A model generated the notes under the pieces. That model was not told where the DNA came from. It searched no databases and was given only the letters and a program-made list of their open reading frames with translations. A program made the position numbers and the translations under genes. This document shows positions 8,693 through 17,172 of a DNA stretch of 64,000 nucleotides, piece after piece. The DNA comes from Streptomyces cavernicola (GTDB taxonomy: Bacteria; Actinomycetota; Actinomycetes; Streptomycetales; Streptomycetaceae): the NCBI RefSeq assembly GCF_029968035.1, contig NZ_JASCIQ010000003.1, forward strand, positions 233,469 to 297,468. The letters run 5' to 3'. Every line of letters starts with the position of its first letter. Position 1 is the first letter of the stretch.

Positions 8693-10426
8693 ATGTCGGT
8701 TTCCGTAACCCTGCCGGCGCTCGGCGAGAGCGTTTCCGAAGGCACCGTCACCCGTTGGCTGAAGGCCGAGGGCGAGCGCGTCGAGGCCGACGAGCCGCTG
8801 CTCGAGGTCTCGACCGACAAGGTCGACACCGAGATCCCGGCCCCCGCCTCCGGTGTCCTCGCGTCCATCAAGGTCGCTGAGGACGAGACCGTCGAGGTCG
8901 GCGCCGAGCTGGCCATCATCGACGACGGCTCGGGCGCCCCGGCTGCTGCCCCGGCCGCCGCCGAGGCCCCCGCCGCCGAGCCCGCCCCGGCCCCGGCCGC
9001 CGAGGCTCCGGCCGCTCCGGCGCCCGCCGCCGAGGCCCCTGCCGCCGCCCCCGCCGGTGGTGCCGAGGGCACCGACGTGACGCTGCCCGCCCTGGGCGAG
9101 TCCGTCACCGAGGGCACCGTCACCCGCTGGCTGAAGGAGGTCGGCGAGGAGGTCGCGGAGGACGAGCCGCTGCTCGAGGTCTCGACCGACAAGGTCGACA
9201 CCGAGATCCCGTCGCCCGCCGCAGGTGTCCTGCTCGAGATCGTGGTCGGTGAGGACGAGACCGCCGAGGTCGGCGCCAAGCTCGCCGTCATCGGTGCCGC
9301 GGGCGCCGCTCCGGCTGCCGCCCCGGCCGCCCCCGCCGCTCCGGCCGCTGCCGCCCCCGCCCCGGCTGCGCCCGCCGCTCCGGCCGCTCCGGCTCCGGCC
9401 CCGGCCGCCGCCCCGGCTGCGCCTGCCGCCCCGGCTCCGGCTCCGGTCGCGCCTGCCGCGCCCGCCCCGGCTGCCCCGGCTGTCGCCCAGGTGGACGACG
9501 GCGCCTACGTGACCCCGCTGGTCCGCAAGCTCGCGTCGGAGAACGGCGTGGACCTGTCGACCGTCAAGGGCACCGGCGTCGGCGGTCGTATCCGCAAGCA
9601 GGACGTCATCGCCGCCGCGGAGGCCGCCAAGGCCGCCGCTCCGGCCGCTGCCGCCGCCCCGGCCGCCGCCGCGCCGAAGACCCCGGCCCTGGAGGTCTCC
9701 CCCCTCCGCGGCCAGACGGTCAAGATGCCGCGCATCCGCAAGGCCATCGCGGACAACATGCACAAGGCCCTGCAGGAGCAGGCGCAGCTGTCCTCGGTCA
9801 TCGAGGTCGACATCACGAAGCTGATGAAGCTGCGCAACAAGGCCAAGGACGGCTTCGCCGCCCGCGAGGGCGTCAAGCTCTCCCCGATGCCGTTCTTCGT
9901 CAAGGCCGCCGTCCAGGCGCTGAAGGCCCACCCGGTCATCAACGCGCGCCTGAACTACGACGAGGGCACCATCACCTACTTCGACTCCGAGAACGTCGGC
10001 ATCGCCGTCGACTCGGAGAAGGGCCTGATGACCCCGGTCATCAAGGGTGCGGGTGACCTCAACATCGCGGGCATCGCCAAGAAGACCGCGGAGCTGGCCA
10101 GCAAGGTCCGCACCAACAAGATCGCCCCGGACGACCTGTCGGGCGCCACCTTCACGATCTCCAACACGGGTTCGCGCGGTGCGCTGTTCGACACGGTCAT
10201 CGTCCCGCCGAACCAGGTCGCCATCCTGGGCATCGGCGCCACGGTGAAGCGCCCCGTCGTCATCAACCACCCGGACCTGGGCGAGACCATCGCCGTCCGT
10301 GACATGACGTACGTGACGCTCTCCTACGACCACCGTCTGGTGGACGGCGCCGACGCCGCCCGCTACCTGACCACGGTCAAGCAGATCCTGGAGGCGGGCG
10401 AGTTCGAGGTCGAGCTCGGCCTCTGA
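8693..10426 (+). CDS. sucB: Dihydrolipoamide acyltransferase (E2; 2-oxoglutarate/pyruvate dehydrogenase)
   Basis: The acyl-transferring core of a 2-oxoacid dehydrogenase complex. 577 residues from ATG 8693, preceded by AGGAG. Domain order: lipoyl domain 1 (about 1-80, lipoylated Lys predicted at 43 in STDKVD), Ala/Pro linker, lipoyl domain 2 (about 126-205, Lys167), a long Ala/Pro linker, an E3-binding domain ([19 protein letters not shown]), a third linker, and the catalytic domain ending in [16 protein letters not shown] with the active-site His. Actinobacteria can use one E2 for both pyruvate and 2-oxoglutarate complexes, so substrate naming is uncertain. The two lipoyl domains share a 51-base identical stretch (8789-8839 and 9161-9211). 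Confidence 0.93.
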   Translation: MSVSVTLPALGESVSEGTVTRWLKAEGERVEADEPLLEVSTDKVDTEIPAPASGVLASIKVAEDETVEVGAELAIIDDGSGAPAAAPAAAEAPAAEPAPAPAAEAPAAPAPAAEAPAAAPAGGAEGTDVTLPALGESVTEGTVTRWLKEVGEEVAEDEPLLEVSTDKVDTEIPSPAAGVLLEIVVGEDETAEVGAKLAVIGAAGAAPAAAPAAPAAPAAAAPAPAAPAAPAAPAPAPAAAPAAPAAPAPAPVAPAAPAPAAPAVAQVDDGAYVTPLVRKLASENGVDLSTVKGTGVGGRIRKQDVIAAAEAAKAAAPAAAAAPAAAAPKTPALEVSPLRGQTVKMPRIRKAIADNMHKALQEQAQLSSVIEVDITKLMKLRNKAKDGFAAREGVKLSPMPFFVKAAVQALKAHPVINARLNYDEGTITYFDSENVGIAVDSEKGLMTPVIKGAGDLNIAGIAKKTAELASKVRTNKIAPDDLSGATFTISNTGSRGALFDTVIVPPNQVAILGIGATVKRPVVINHPDLGETIAVRDMTYVTLSYDHRLVDGADAARYLTTVKQILEAGEFEVELGL

Positions 10427-10549
10427 CCTTCTGGTTTCCGTTGTACGGCGGCAGCCGCGAGTGACGGATCCCGCACCCCGCGCACACCCCAAGGACGTGG
10501 TGAACGCCGTATCGTCGTCCCATCGCACCTGCCTGAGGAGCCACCACCC

Positions 10550-11197
10550 ATGAGTTCGAGCCCCGGGGCGGCCATGTCCGCGCCCGTCGTCCACTCGCTG
10601 CGCGACCAGATCCGCGAGCACATCGTGGAGGGGATCGTCAGCGGCCGCTGGAAGCCGGGCGAGCGCATCGTGGAGCGCCGGATCGCGGTCGAACTGGAGG
10701 TCAGCCAGACTCCGGTGCGGGAGGCGCTGCGCGAGCTGGAGTCGCTCCGCCTGATCGAGTCGGCCCCGAACAAGGGCGTACGCGTACGCAATCTGACCGC
10801 GGCCGACCTGGAGGAGAGCTACCCGGTGCGGGCCGGCCTGGAGCAGATCGCCGCCGAGCTGGCCTGCGACCGCCTGGCCGAGGACTGCTCGGCCCTGGAG
10901 GCGCACGTGGGGCCGCTGTACGAGGCCGACCGGAACGCCGACGGCACGGCGCAGGTGCGGCACACCGTCGGCTTCCACCGCGAACTGGTGCGCGCCGCCG
11001 GCAACTCTGTGCTGCTGCACACCTGGGAGGGCCTCGGCATCGAGGTGTTCACGGCCCTGTCGATCCGCTGGCTCGGCACCCGGCAGCAGTCGTACGCGGA
11101 GGAGCACGAGGCTCTTGTCGCGGCGTTCCGTCGCCGTGATCCGCAGATCGGGCCGCTGGTCAAGGAGCACGTTCTGGGTTGCGCGCCGCGGGCATAA
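10550..11197 (+). CDS. GntR-family regulator, FCD (FadR) subfamily
   Basis: 215 residues from ATG 10550 after a GAGGAG site; a second ATG lies 24 bases in. The N-terminal winged helix is typical of GntR: LRDQIREHIVEGIVSGRWKPG, then VSQTPVREALRELE. The C-terminal FCD ligand-binding domain shows RAGLEQIAAELA, a TVGFHREL histidine and a later EEHEALV/KEHVLG pair, consistent with the metal-binding histidines of this fold. It sits between sucB and aceE, the position expected for a PdhR-like sensor of pyruvate or a related acid. A 17-bp palindrome over the downstream aceE promoter is the obvious candidate operator. Ligand and targets are inferred. Confidence 0.88.
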   Translation: MSSSPGAAMSAPVVHSLRDQIREHIVEGIVSGRWKPGERIVERRIAVELEVSQTPVREALRELESLRLIESAPNKGVRVRNLTAADLEESYPVRAGLEQIAAELACDRLAEDCSALEAHVGPLYEADRNADGTAQVRHTVGFHRELVRAAGNSVLLHTWEGLGIEVFTALSIRWLGTRQQSYAEEHEALVAAFRRRDPQIGPLVKEHVLGCAPRA

Positions 11198-11350
11198 GCG
11201 CGCCTGCACGACAGGCGACCTGTGCTCATCTGCGGTCGGGCCACGCCAAAATAGCGCCCGAAAAAGACCGAATTGGGCGGCACCCTGTGCCCGAAGCGCA
11301 GGCACCGGGTGCCGACTTCTCCGCGTAGAGAAAAATCTCCCCTCCAACCT

Positions 11351-11380
11351 TTGATCGATCATCGATCAGCGGCTTACAGT
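11351..11380 (+). promoter_or_regulatory. aceE promoter with overlapping 17-bp palindromic operator
   Basis: A perfect palindrome TGATCGAT-C-ATCGATCA lies at 11352-11368. It covers a -35-like TTGATC (11351-11356) and most of the spacer before a -10-like TACAGT (11375-11380; spacing 18), about 105 bases upstream of the aceE start. A repressor bound here would block RNA polymerase. The upstream gene encodes an FCD GntR protein, and that family binds short palindromes. Palindrome and promoter-like hexamers are seen; the pairing with the regulator is inference. Confidence 0.65.
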
Positions 11381-11485
11381 CGACCGCGGGCTGCACCCAG
11401 CCCGCCGCCCTGTCCTGCCAGATAGGGCCATCTCCACCCCCTCTTCCGCGGTGATGCGGAAGAACCTGTCCGGAAGGCGTCGATC

Positions 11486-14182
11486 ATGACCGACCCCGTA
11501 GGCAAGCTTCCGAGCCAGCTGGACCAGCTGCCGGACCGCGACCCCGAGGAGACCGCCGAGTGGGCGGCCTCCGTGGACGCCGTGAGCGAGCACGCCGGTA
11601 CGCATCGCGCCGAGTACCTGCTCCGTCGTACCCTCCAGCACGCCGAGGACGCGGGCCTCGCCCTGCCGCGGCTCCTGGAGACGGATTACGTCAACACCAT
11701 CCCCACCTCCGCCGAGCCGGCCATCGACGGCGACGAGGAGATGGAGCGGAAGATCACCGCGTGGAACCGCTGGAACGCGGCCGCCATGGTGACCCGCGGC
11801 TCCAAGCACGGCGTCGGCGGCCACATCGCCACCTTCGCCTCCGCGGCCTGGCTCTACGAGACGGGCTTCAACCACTTCTTCCGCGGCAAGGAGCAGGACG
11901 GCTCCGGCGACCAGCTCTACATCCAGGGCCACGCCTCGCCCGGCATCTACGCCCGCGCCTTCCTGGACGGCCGCATCTCTGAGCAGCAGCTCGACAACTT
12001 CCGGCAGGAGTCCGGCGGCAACGGTCTGCCGTCGTACCCGCACCCGCGCCGCCTCCCCTGGCTGTGGGAGTTCCCCACCGTCTCCATGGGCCTCGGCCCG
12101 CTCTCCGCGATCTACCAGGCGCGGTTCAACCGCTACCTGACGAACCGCGGCATCAAGGACGTCTCCAACTCCCACGTGTGGGCGTTCCTCGGTGACGGCG
12201 AGATGGACGAGCCCGAGTCGACGGCGGCCCTCGCACTCGCGAGCCGCGAGGGTCTGGACAACCTGACCTTCGTCATCAACTGCAACCTGCAGCGCCTCGA
12301 CGGCCCGGTCCGCGCCAACTTCAAGATCGTGCAGGAGCTGGAGGCCCAGTTCCGCGGCGCCGGCTGGAACGTCGTGAAGTCGCTGTGGGGCAACGCCTGG
12401 GACGAGCTCTTCCAGCTCGACACCAACGGCGCCCTGGTCCGCCGCATCCGTGAGGTTCCGGACGCGCAGATCCAGACGTACCAGACGCGTGACGCCGCCT
12501 ACATCCGCGACCACTTCTTCGCGGGCGACCCGGCGCTGGTCCAGCTCGGCAAGTCGCTCAGCGACGACAAGATCATCGAGTGCTTCCAGCTGTCGCGCGG
12601 TGGCCACGAGCCGCGCAAGGTGTACGCCGCGTACAAGGCCGCCCTCGCGCACAAGGGCGCGCCGACCGTGATCCTGGCGCAGACCGTCAAGGGCTTCACC
12701 CTGGGTGAGGGCTTCGCGTCGAAGAACGCGAACCACCAGATGAAGAAGCTCACGACGGACGAGTTCAAGAACATGCGTGATCTTCTTGAACTGCCCATCA
12801 AGGACAGCGACTTCGTCGACGGCCAGGTCCCCTACGGCCACCCGGGCGCCGACTCCCCCGAGGTCCGCTACCTGCAGGAGCGCCGCGCGGCCCTCGGCGG
12901 CCCGGCCCCGGCCCGCCGTACGCAGCCGCTGCCCGCGCTGCCCGAGGCGTCCGCGAAGACCTTCGCCGCGTTCGACAAGGGCTCCGGCTCGCAGTCGATG
13001 GCGACGACGATGGCGTTCGTGCGTCTCGCCAAGGACCTGATGCGGGACAAGACCTCCGGCAAGCGCTGGGTGCCGATCGTCCCCGACGAGGCCCGCACCT
13101 TCGGCATGGAGTCGCTGTTCCCGTCGCTCGGCATCTACTCGCCGAAGGGCCAGACGTACGAGCCGGTCGACCGCGACCAGCTGATGTACTACCGCGAGGC
13201 CACGAACGGTCAGATCCTCAACGAGGGCATCACCGAGGCCGGCTCGATGGCCGACTTCATCGCTGCCGCGTCGGCGTACGCCACGCACGGCGAGACGATG
13301 ATCCCCTTCTACATCTTCTATTCGATGTTCGGCTGGCAGCGCACGGCCGACCAGATGTGGCAGCTCGGCGACCAGCTCGGCAAGGGCTTCCTGATCGGCG
13401 CCACGGCCGGTCGTACGACGCTGACGGGTGAGGGTCTGCAGCACGCGGACGGCCACTCCCCCGTCATCGCGGCCACCAACCCGGCGGCGCTCACGTACGA
13501 CCCGGCGTTCGCGTACGAGGTCGCGGCGATCGTCAAGGACGGCCTGCGCCGGATGTACGGAGAGGCCGCGCCGGGCGAGGACTCGGACGTCTTCTACTAC
13601 CTCACGGTCTACAACGAGCCGATGCCGCAGCCGGCGAAGCCCGAGGGCGTCGACGAGGGCATCGTGAAGGGCCTGTACCGGTTCAACACCGCCGAGTCCG
13701 CGGGTCTGTCGGTCTCCGCCGACGCCCCGCGCACCCAGCTGATCTCCTCCGGTACGGCGATCCACTGGGCGCTCAAGGCCCAGCAGCTGCTGTCCGAGGA
13801 GTGGGGTGTGGGCGCCGACGTGTGGTCCGCGACCTCCTGGACCGAGCTGCGCCGTGACGCGCTCGAGGCCGACGCGGCGCTGCTGCGCGGCGAGGAGCGC
13901 ACGCCGTACGTGCGGCAGGCGCTGGAGGGTGTCACCTCGCCGGTGCTCGCCGTCAGCGACTACATGCGGCAGGTGCCGGACCAGATCGCGCAGTGGGTCG
14001 AGCAGGACTACACGTCGCTCGGTGCGGACGGCTTCGGTCTGTCCGACACCCGTGACGCGGCCCGCCGCCACTTCGGGGTCGACGCCGAGTCGATCGTCGT
14101 TGCCGCTCTTGCGCAGCTGGCGCGGCGCGGTGAGGTGTCCGCTGCCGCGGTCAAGGAGGCTCGGGAGAAGTACGGGCTGTAA
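11486..14182 (+). CDS. aceE: Pyruvate dehydrogenase E1 component, homodimeric type
   Basis: TPP-dependent E1 that decarboxylates pyruvate and acetylates the lipoyl group of E2. 898 residues, the usual size for the single-chain AceE type. Seen: SHGVGGHIATFASAA-like N-terminal block (GSKHGVGGHIATFASAA), the TPP motif GDGEMDEPES with INCNLQRLDGPVR, FTLGEGFASKNANHQMKK, and the pyrimidine-domain blocks PDEARTFGMESLFP and YSMFGWQRTADQMW. It follows the GntR gene with a 288-base gap containing the palindromic promoter described separately, so it is probably transcribed on its own. E2 and E3 genes lie just upstream. Confidence 0.97.
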   Translation: MTDPVGKLPSQLDQLPDRDPEETAEWAASVDAVSEHAGTHRAEYLLRRTLQHAEDAGLALPRLLETDYVNTIPTSAEPAIDGDEEMERKITAWNRWNAAAMVTRGSKHGVGGHIATFASAAWLYETGFNHFFRGKEQDGSGDQLYIQGHASPGIYARAFLDGRISEQQLDNFRQESGGNGLPSYPHPRRLPWLWEFPTVSMGLGPLSAIYQARFNRYLTNRGIKDVSNSHVWAFLGDGEMDEPESTAALALASREGLDNLTFVINCNLQRLDGPVRANFKIVQELEAQFRGAGWNVVKSLWGNAWDELFQLDTNGALVRRIREVPDAQIQTYQTRDAAYIRDHFFAGDPALVQLGKSLSDDKIIECFQLSRGGHEPRKVYAAYKAALAHKGAPTVILAQTVKGFTLGEGFASKNANHQMKKLTTDEFKNMRDLLELPIKDSDFVDGQVPYGHPGADSPEVRYLQERRAALGGPAPARRTQPLPALPEASAKTFAAFDKGSGSQSMATTMAFVRLAKDLMRDKTSGKRWVPIVPDEARTFGMESLFPSLGIYSPKGQTYEPVDRDQLMYYREATNGQILNEGITEAGSMADFIAAASAYATHGETMIPFYIFYSMFGWQRTADQMWQLGDQLGKGFLIGATAGRTTLTGEGLQHADGHSPVIAATNPAALTYDPAFAYEVAAIVKDGLRRMYGEAAPGEDSDVFYYLTVYNEPMPQPAKPEGVDEGIVKGLYRFNTAESAGLSVSADAPRTQLISSGTAIHWALKAQQLLSEEWGVGADVWSATSWTELRRDALEADAALLRGEERTPYVRQALEGVTSPVLAVSDYMRQVPDQIAQWVEQDYTSLGADGFGLSDTRDAARRHFGVDAESIVVAALAQLARRGEVSAAAVKEAREKYGL

Positions 14183-14198
14183 GCGCAGCTTGTGAGTC

Positions 14199-14239
14199 GG
14201 CCCCCGTCACGTTTCGTCGTGGCGGGGGCCGCTTTCTTT
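14199..14239 (+). terminator. Rho-independent-like terminator after aceE
   Basis: Stem of 13 bp with one wobble pair (left 14199-14211, right 14218-14230, six-base loop), beginning 16 bases after the aceE stop and followed by a T-rich run (CTTTCTTTC), unusually complete for this genome. Confidence 0.75.
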
Positions 14240-14244
14240 CCCCT

Positions 14245-14421
14245 CCCCGCCCCTTCCCGTAACTGGGGCTCCGCCCCAGACCCCGCTCCTCAAACGCCGG
14301 AGGGGCTGGATTTAGCCCCGACAGGGGCTGGTCTTTTAGGGGCGCGGGGAACTGCGCGACCAGCCACGACGGCGCGGCAGCCGAAAAGCAGCCGACGGCA
14401 GTCTTTCGGGAAGGGGCGGGG
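14245..14421. repeat. Intergenic repeat copy A, with inverted termini
   Basis: The gap between aceE and the WYL regulator is filled by a 177-base element bounded by perfect 15-bp inverted ends (CCCCGCCCCTTCCCG and its complement). Inside are an AACGCCGGAGGGGCTGGATT module and a core beginning GGGGCGCGGGGAACTGCGCG. The same modules recur at 23555-23778, 54269-54345, 57982-58002 and 60106-60350. No coding function; it resembles a non-autonomous repeat. Confidence 0.8.
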
Positions 14422-14478
14422 AAGGGAGGGGAACAGCTCGCCGCAGGCGGCTGGAGGGGTGGGGGCTCAAGGGGGAGA

Positions 14479-15459
14479 ATGCCCCGCATGCGAGCCGCAC
14501 GCCTCATCAAGATGGTGCTTCTGCTGCAGAACCGGCCCTCCATGACCGCCGCCGAACTCGCCCAGGAACTGGAAGTCTCCGAGCGCACCGTGACCCGCGA
14601 CGCCCAGGCCCTCTCCGAGGCCGGCGTCCCCGTGTACGCCGACCGCGGCCGCCTCGGCGGATACCGGCTGATCGGCGGCTACCGCACCCGCCTCACGGGG
14701 CTCGCCCGCAGCGAGGCCGAGGCCCTGTTCCTGTCCGGCGTGCCGGGCGCCCTGCGCGAGATGGGCCTGGAGGACGCCGCCTCCGCCGCCCGCCTGAAGG
14801 TCTCGGCCGCCCTCCTGCCCAGCCTGCGGGACGCCTCGCGCAGCGCCGCGCAGCGGTTCCACCTGGACGCCCCGGCCTGGTTCCGGGAGGCGGACCCGCC
14901 CGAGCTGCTGCCGGTCGTGGCGGACGCGGTCTGGGACGACCGCCGGGTCACCGCCCGCTACCGCCGCCAGGACACCGAGGTGGAGCGGGAGTTGGAGCCG
15001 TACGGGCTGATCCTGAAGGCGGGCGCCTGGTACCTGTGCGCCCGGGTGCCGGAGCACGGGGCCCACCGGGTGTACCGGATCGACCGCTTCACCTCCGTCA
15101 CGCCCGGCGATGACCGCTTCGTACGGGACGAGGAGTTCGAGCTGCCGCGGTTCTGGGAGGAGCGGGCGGCGCAGTTCGCGCGCTCGATCCTCCGCTCCGC
15201 GGCCGTCCTGCGCCTCTCCCCCGCGGGCGCGCGCAGCCTGCCGTACGTCACCGATCCGGCCGCGGCCCGCGAGGCGCTCGCCGCGGCGGGCCCCGCCGAC
15301 GAGCGGGGCTGGGTGCGGATCGTGCTGCCGGTGGAGAACGACGATGTCGCGTACAGCCAGCTGATCGTGCTCGGCGCGGAGTGCGAGGTGCTCGAACCGG
15401 CCGCGCTGCGCGGCCGGTTCGAGCAGACCGCCGCCGGGCTGCGCGACCTCTACCGGTAA
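14479..15459 (+). CDS. DeoR-type HTH / WYL-domain transcriptional regulator
   Basis: 326 residues. The N-terminal winged helix reads RLIKMVLLLQNRPSMTAAEL, then LEVSERTVTRDAQALSEAGVP; next comes a RGGYRL-like wing (GRLGGYRLIGGY) and a central WYL domain with YGLILKAGAWYLCARV and RVYRIDRFT. WYL domains sense ligands, often nucleic acids or nucleotides. Start ATG 14479; another ATG three codons in is possible. The 3' end overlaps the convergent SDR gene by 10 bases, a pairing often seen in Streptomyces where the regulator controls the neighbouring oxidoreductase. Target not shown by sequence. Confidence 0.87.
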   Translation: MPRMRAARLIKMVLLLQNRPSMTAAELAQELEVSERTVTRDAQALSEAGVPVYADRGRLGGYRLIGGYRTRLTGLARSEAEALFLSGVPGALREMGLEDAASAARLKVSAALLPSLRDASRSAAQRFHLDAPAWFREADPPELLPVVADAVWDDRRVTARYRRQDTEVERELEPYGLILKAGAWYLCARVPEHGAHRVYRIDRFTSVTPGDDRFVRDEEFELPRFWEERAAQFARSILRSAAVLRLSPAGARSLPYVTDPAAAREALAAAGPADERGWVRIVLPVENDDVAYSQLIVLGAECEVLEPAALRGRFEQTAAGLRDLYR

Positions 15460-16442
15460 CCGGTGACGTCCGCCTCGGGCGCGGTCTGGTCGACCTCCGT
15501 CAGGTACCGCCAGGCGTCCGGCGCCGAGCCGTCCACGTCGGTCACGCCGTAGACCTGCGCGAGGCCGCCGCTGGACAGGGATGCGCCGTTGAACCGGGCC
15601 AGGTCCGGGTCGGCGGCGAGCGCGGCCAGGGTGCGGCCGATGTAGGTCGGGGTCTCGGAGATCGCGAAGTGCGGGTTCTGCTCGCAGCCGTCGAGCCAGT
15701 TCTCCTCGGTGACCTTGAAGTGTGTGTCGAGCATCGCCTCGGAGCGCAGCCAGCCGGGGGTCAGGGCGACCGCCGTGCAGCCGTACTCCTTGAGCTCCTC
15801 GGCGAGGCCGCGGGCCATCCGCAGCGGGGCCGCCTTGGCGAGGTCGTAGTAGAAGGGTTCGCGGTAGCGGCGGTTGTACTCCTCGGTGCCGTCGGTGACC
15901 TCCACGACGAGGCCGCCGGGGTTGCGGATAAGGAGCGGGAGCGCGCAGCTGCTGGTGACGATGTGCGACTCGACGCCGAGGCGCAGCGCGCGCAGGCCCT
16001 TGTCGAGGTCGTGCTCCCACATCTTGCGGCCCCACTGGACGAAGCCGTCGCCGCCCCAGATGTCGTTGACGAGGATGTCGAGCCGGCCCTGTTCGCGGTC
16101 GATCCGGTCGACCAGGGCGCGGACCTGCGCGGGGTCGAGGTGGTCGGTCGGCACGGCGACGCCCCGGCCGCCGGAGCCCGCGTCCGCGCCCGCCGCGGTG
16201 ACGAGTTCGGCGGTGCCCTCGATGGTCTCGTCGCTGCGGCCGACCTCGCTGATGTGCTCCCGGGTGGTGCGGCCCGTCGCGTACACGGTGGCCCCGGCCC
16301 GGCCGAGCTCCACGGCCATGGCCCGCCCTGCGCCCCGGGTCGCGCCGGCGACGAGGGCGACCTTTCCGTGCAGCGGGCCGTGGTCCTGCTGTTCGGTCGC
16401 GGTGTCGGAAGTGGCTGCGGCTGCTGTCCTGTTGTCACTCAT
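15450..16442 (-). CDS. Short-chain dehydrogenase/reductase (SDR)
   Basis: 330 residues. The Rossmann motif VALVAGATRGAGRAMAVEL lies near residue 27, followed by ATGRTTREH (suggesting NADP), the LVNDIWGGD segment in place of the usual NNAG, and a YYDLAKAAPLRMARGLAEEL helix with the Tyr-x3-Lys pair. The ~25-residue N-terminal extension is Thr/Ala-rich. Substrate unknown. Convergent overlap (10 bases) with the WYL regulator. Upstream, between this start and the DUF4240 gene, is a tandem 25-bp repeat that could be its operator. Confidence 0.85.
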   Translation of the reverse strand: MSDNRTAAAATSDTATEQQDHGPLHGKVALVAGATRGAGRAMAVELGRAGATVYATGRTTREHISEVGRSDETIEGTAELVTAAGADAGSGGRGVAVPTDHLDPAQVRALVDRIDREQGRLDILVNDIWGGDGFVQWGRKMWEHDLDKGLRALRLGVESHIVTSSCALPLLIRNPGGLVVEVTDGTEEYNRRYREPFYYDLAKAAPLRMARGLAEELKEYGCTAVALTPGWLRSEAMLDTHFKVTEENWLDGCEQNPHFAISETPTYIGRTLAALAADPDLARFNGASLSSGGLAQVYGVTDVDGSAPDAWRYLTEVDQTAPEADVTGYR

Positions 16443-16502
16443 ACGTCGAGCCTGGCAGCGAATCCGGACATCTCCTGTCGGGTAGCCGTACGCGATCCGC
16501 GC

Positions 16503-16552
16503 GTCGCCGCATTCGTCTTACGAGTAAGTCGCCGCATTCGTCGTACGAGTAA
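16503..16552. promoter_or_regulatory. Tandem 25-bp direct repeat upstream of SDR gene
   Basis: Two adjacent 25-base units (16503-16527 and 16528-16552) differ at one position. Each begins GTCGCCGCATTCGTC and ends TACGAGTAA; the second contains the palindrome TCGTACGA. They lie in the divergent gap 61 bases upstream of the SDR start and 55 bases upstream of the DUF4240 start. Paired sites of this size suggest a regulator dimer array, possibly for the WYL protein. Confidence 0.5.
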
Positions 16553-16607
16553 CAAGACCTGCACTCCGGGTGCGTCGGCCCCTTCCAAGGACGATGCTGG
16601 TCCCGTG

Positions 16608-17132
16608 ATGGACGAGACGGAGTTCTGGGAGCTCATCGACAGCACTCGCACGGCCGCCGACGGCGACCCCGAGGACCACGCCGACCTGCTCGTGGAACGC
16701 CTGGTGAAGCTCGACCCGGACTCCGTCCTCGACTTCGCCCGGCACTTCGAGGCCCGCTACAACCGCGCCTACCGCTGGGACCTGTGGGGCGCGGCCGCCG
16801 TGCTGCTCGACGGGGCCAGCGACGACGCCTTCGACTTCTTCCGCTGCTGGCTGATCGGCCAGGGCCGGGAGGTCTTCGAGGGCGCGCTGCACGACCCGGA
16901 CGCGCTCGCCGACCTCCTGGACGACTTCGACGACGAGATCGACGGCGACGCCGAGGAGTTGGGGTACGCGGCCGACGAGGCGTACGAGCAGCTGACCGGC
17001 GTGGTCGCCGCCGACCTGGGCATTCCGCCCGCCTCTGCCGAGCCGCAGGGCACGCCCATCGACTTCGAGGACGACGCGGCCCTCGCGCGCTACTACCCGA
17101 AGCTGTGGGACAGGTTCGGCCCGGAGGGCTGA
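16608..17132 (+). CDS. DUF4240 domain protein
   Basis: An acidic 174-residue protein (EFWELIDSTR start, FDFFRCWLIGQGREVFEGAL in the middle, AEELGYAADEAYEQLTG towards the end), matching the small actinobacterial DUF4240 family of unknown function. No signal peptide or membrane segment. ATG 16608 starts at the conserved MDETEFW; a GTG codon immediately before it is an alternative. Divergent from the SDR gene, convergent with the phosphatase downstream. Confidence 0.75.
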   Translation: MDETEFWELIDSTRTAADGDPEDHADLLVERLVKLDPDSVLDFARHFEARYNRAYRWDLWGAAAVLLDGASDDAFDFFRCWLIGQGREVFEGALHDPDALADLLDDFDDEIDGDAEELGYAADEAYEQLTGVVAADLGIPPASAEPQGTPIDFEDDAALARYYPKLWDRFGPEG

Positions 17133-17172
17133 GCGTCGGCGGGCTGACCGTCGGAGGGCTGAGCGCGGCGGT

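Noticed and set aside
16443..16502. A promoter with consensus -35/-10 for the SDR gene
   Set aside because: No hexamer pair with suitable spacing could be found; only the direct repeats stand out.
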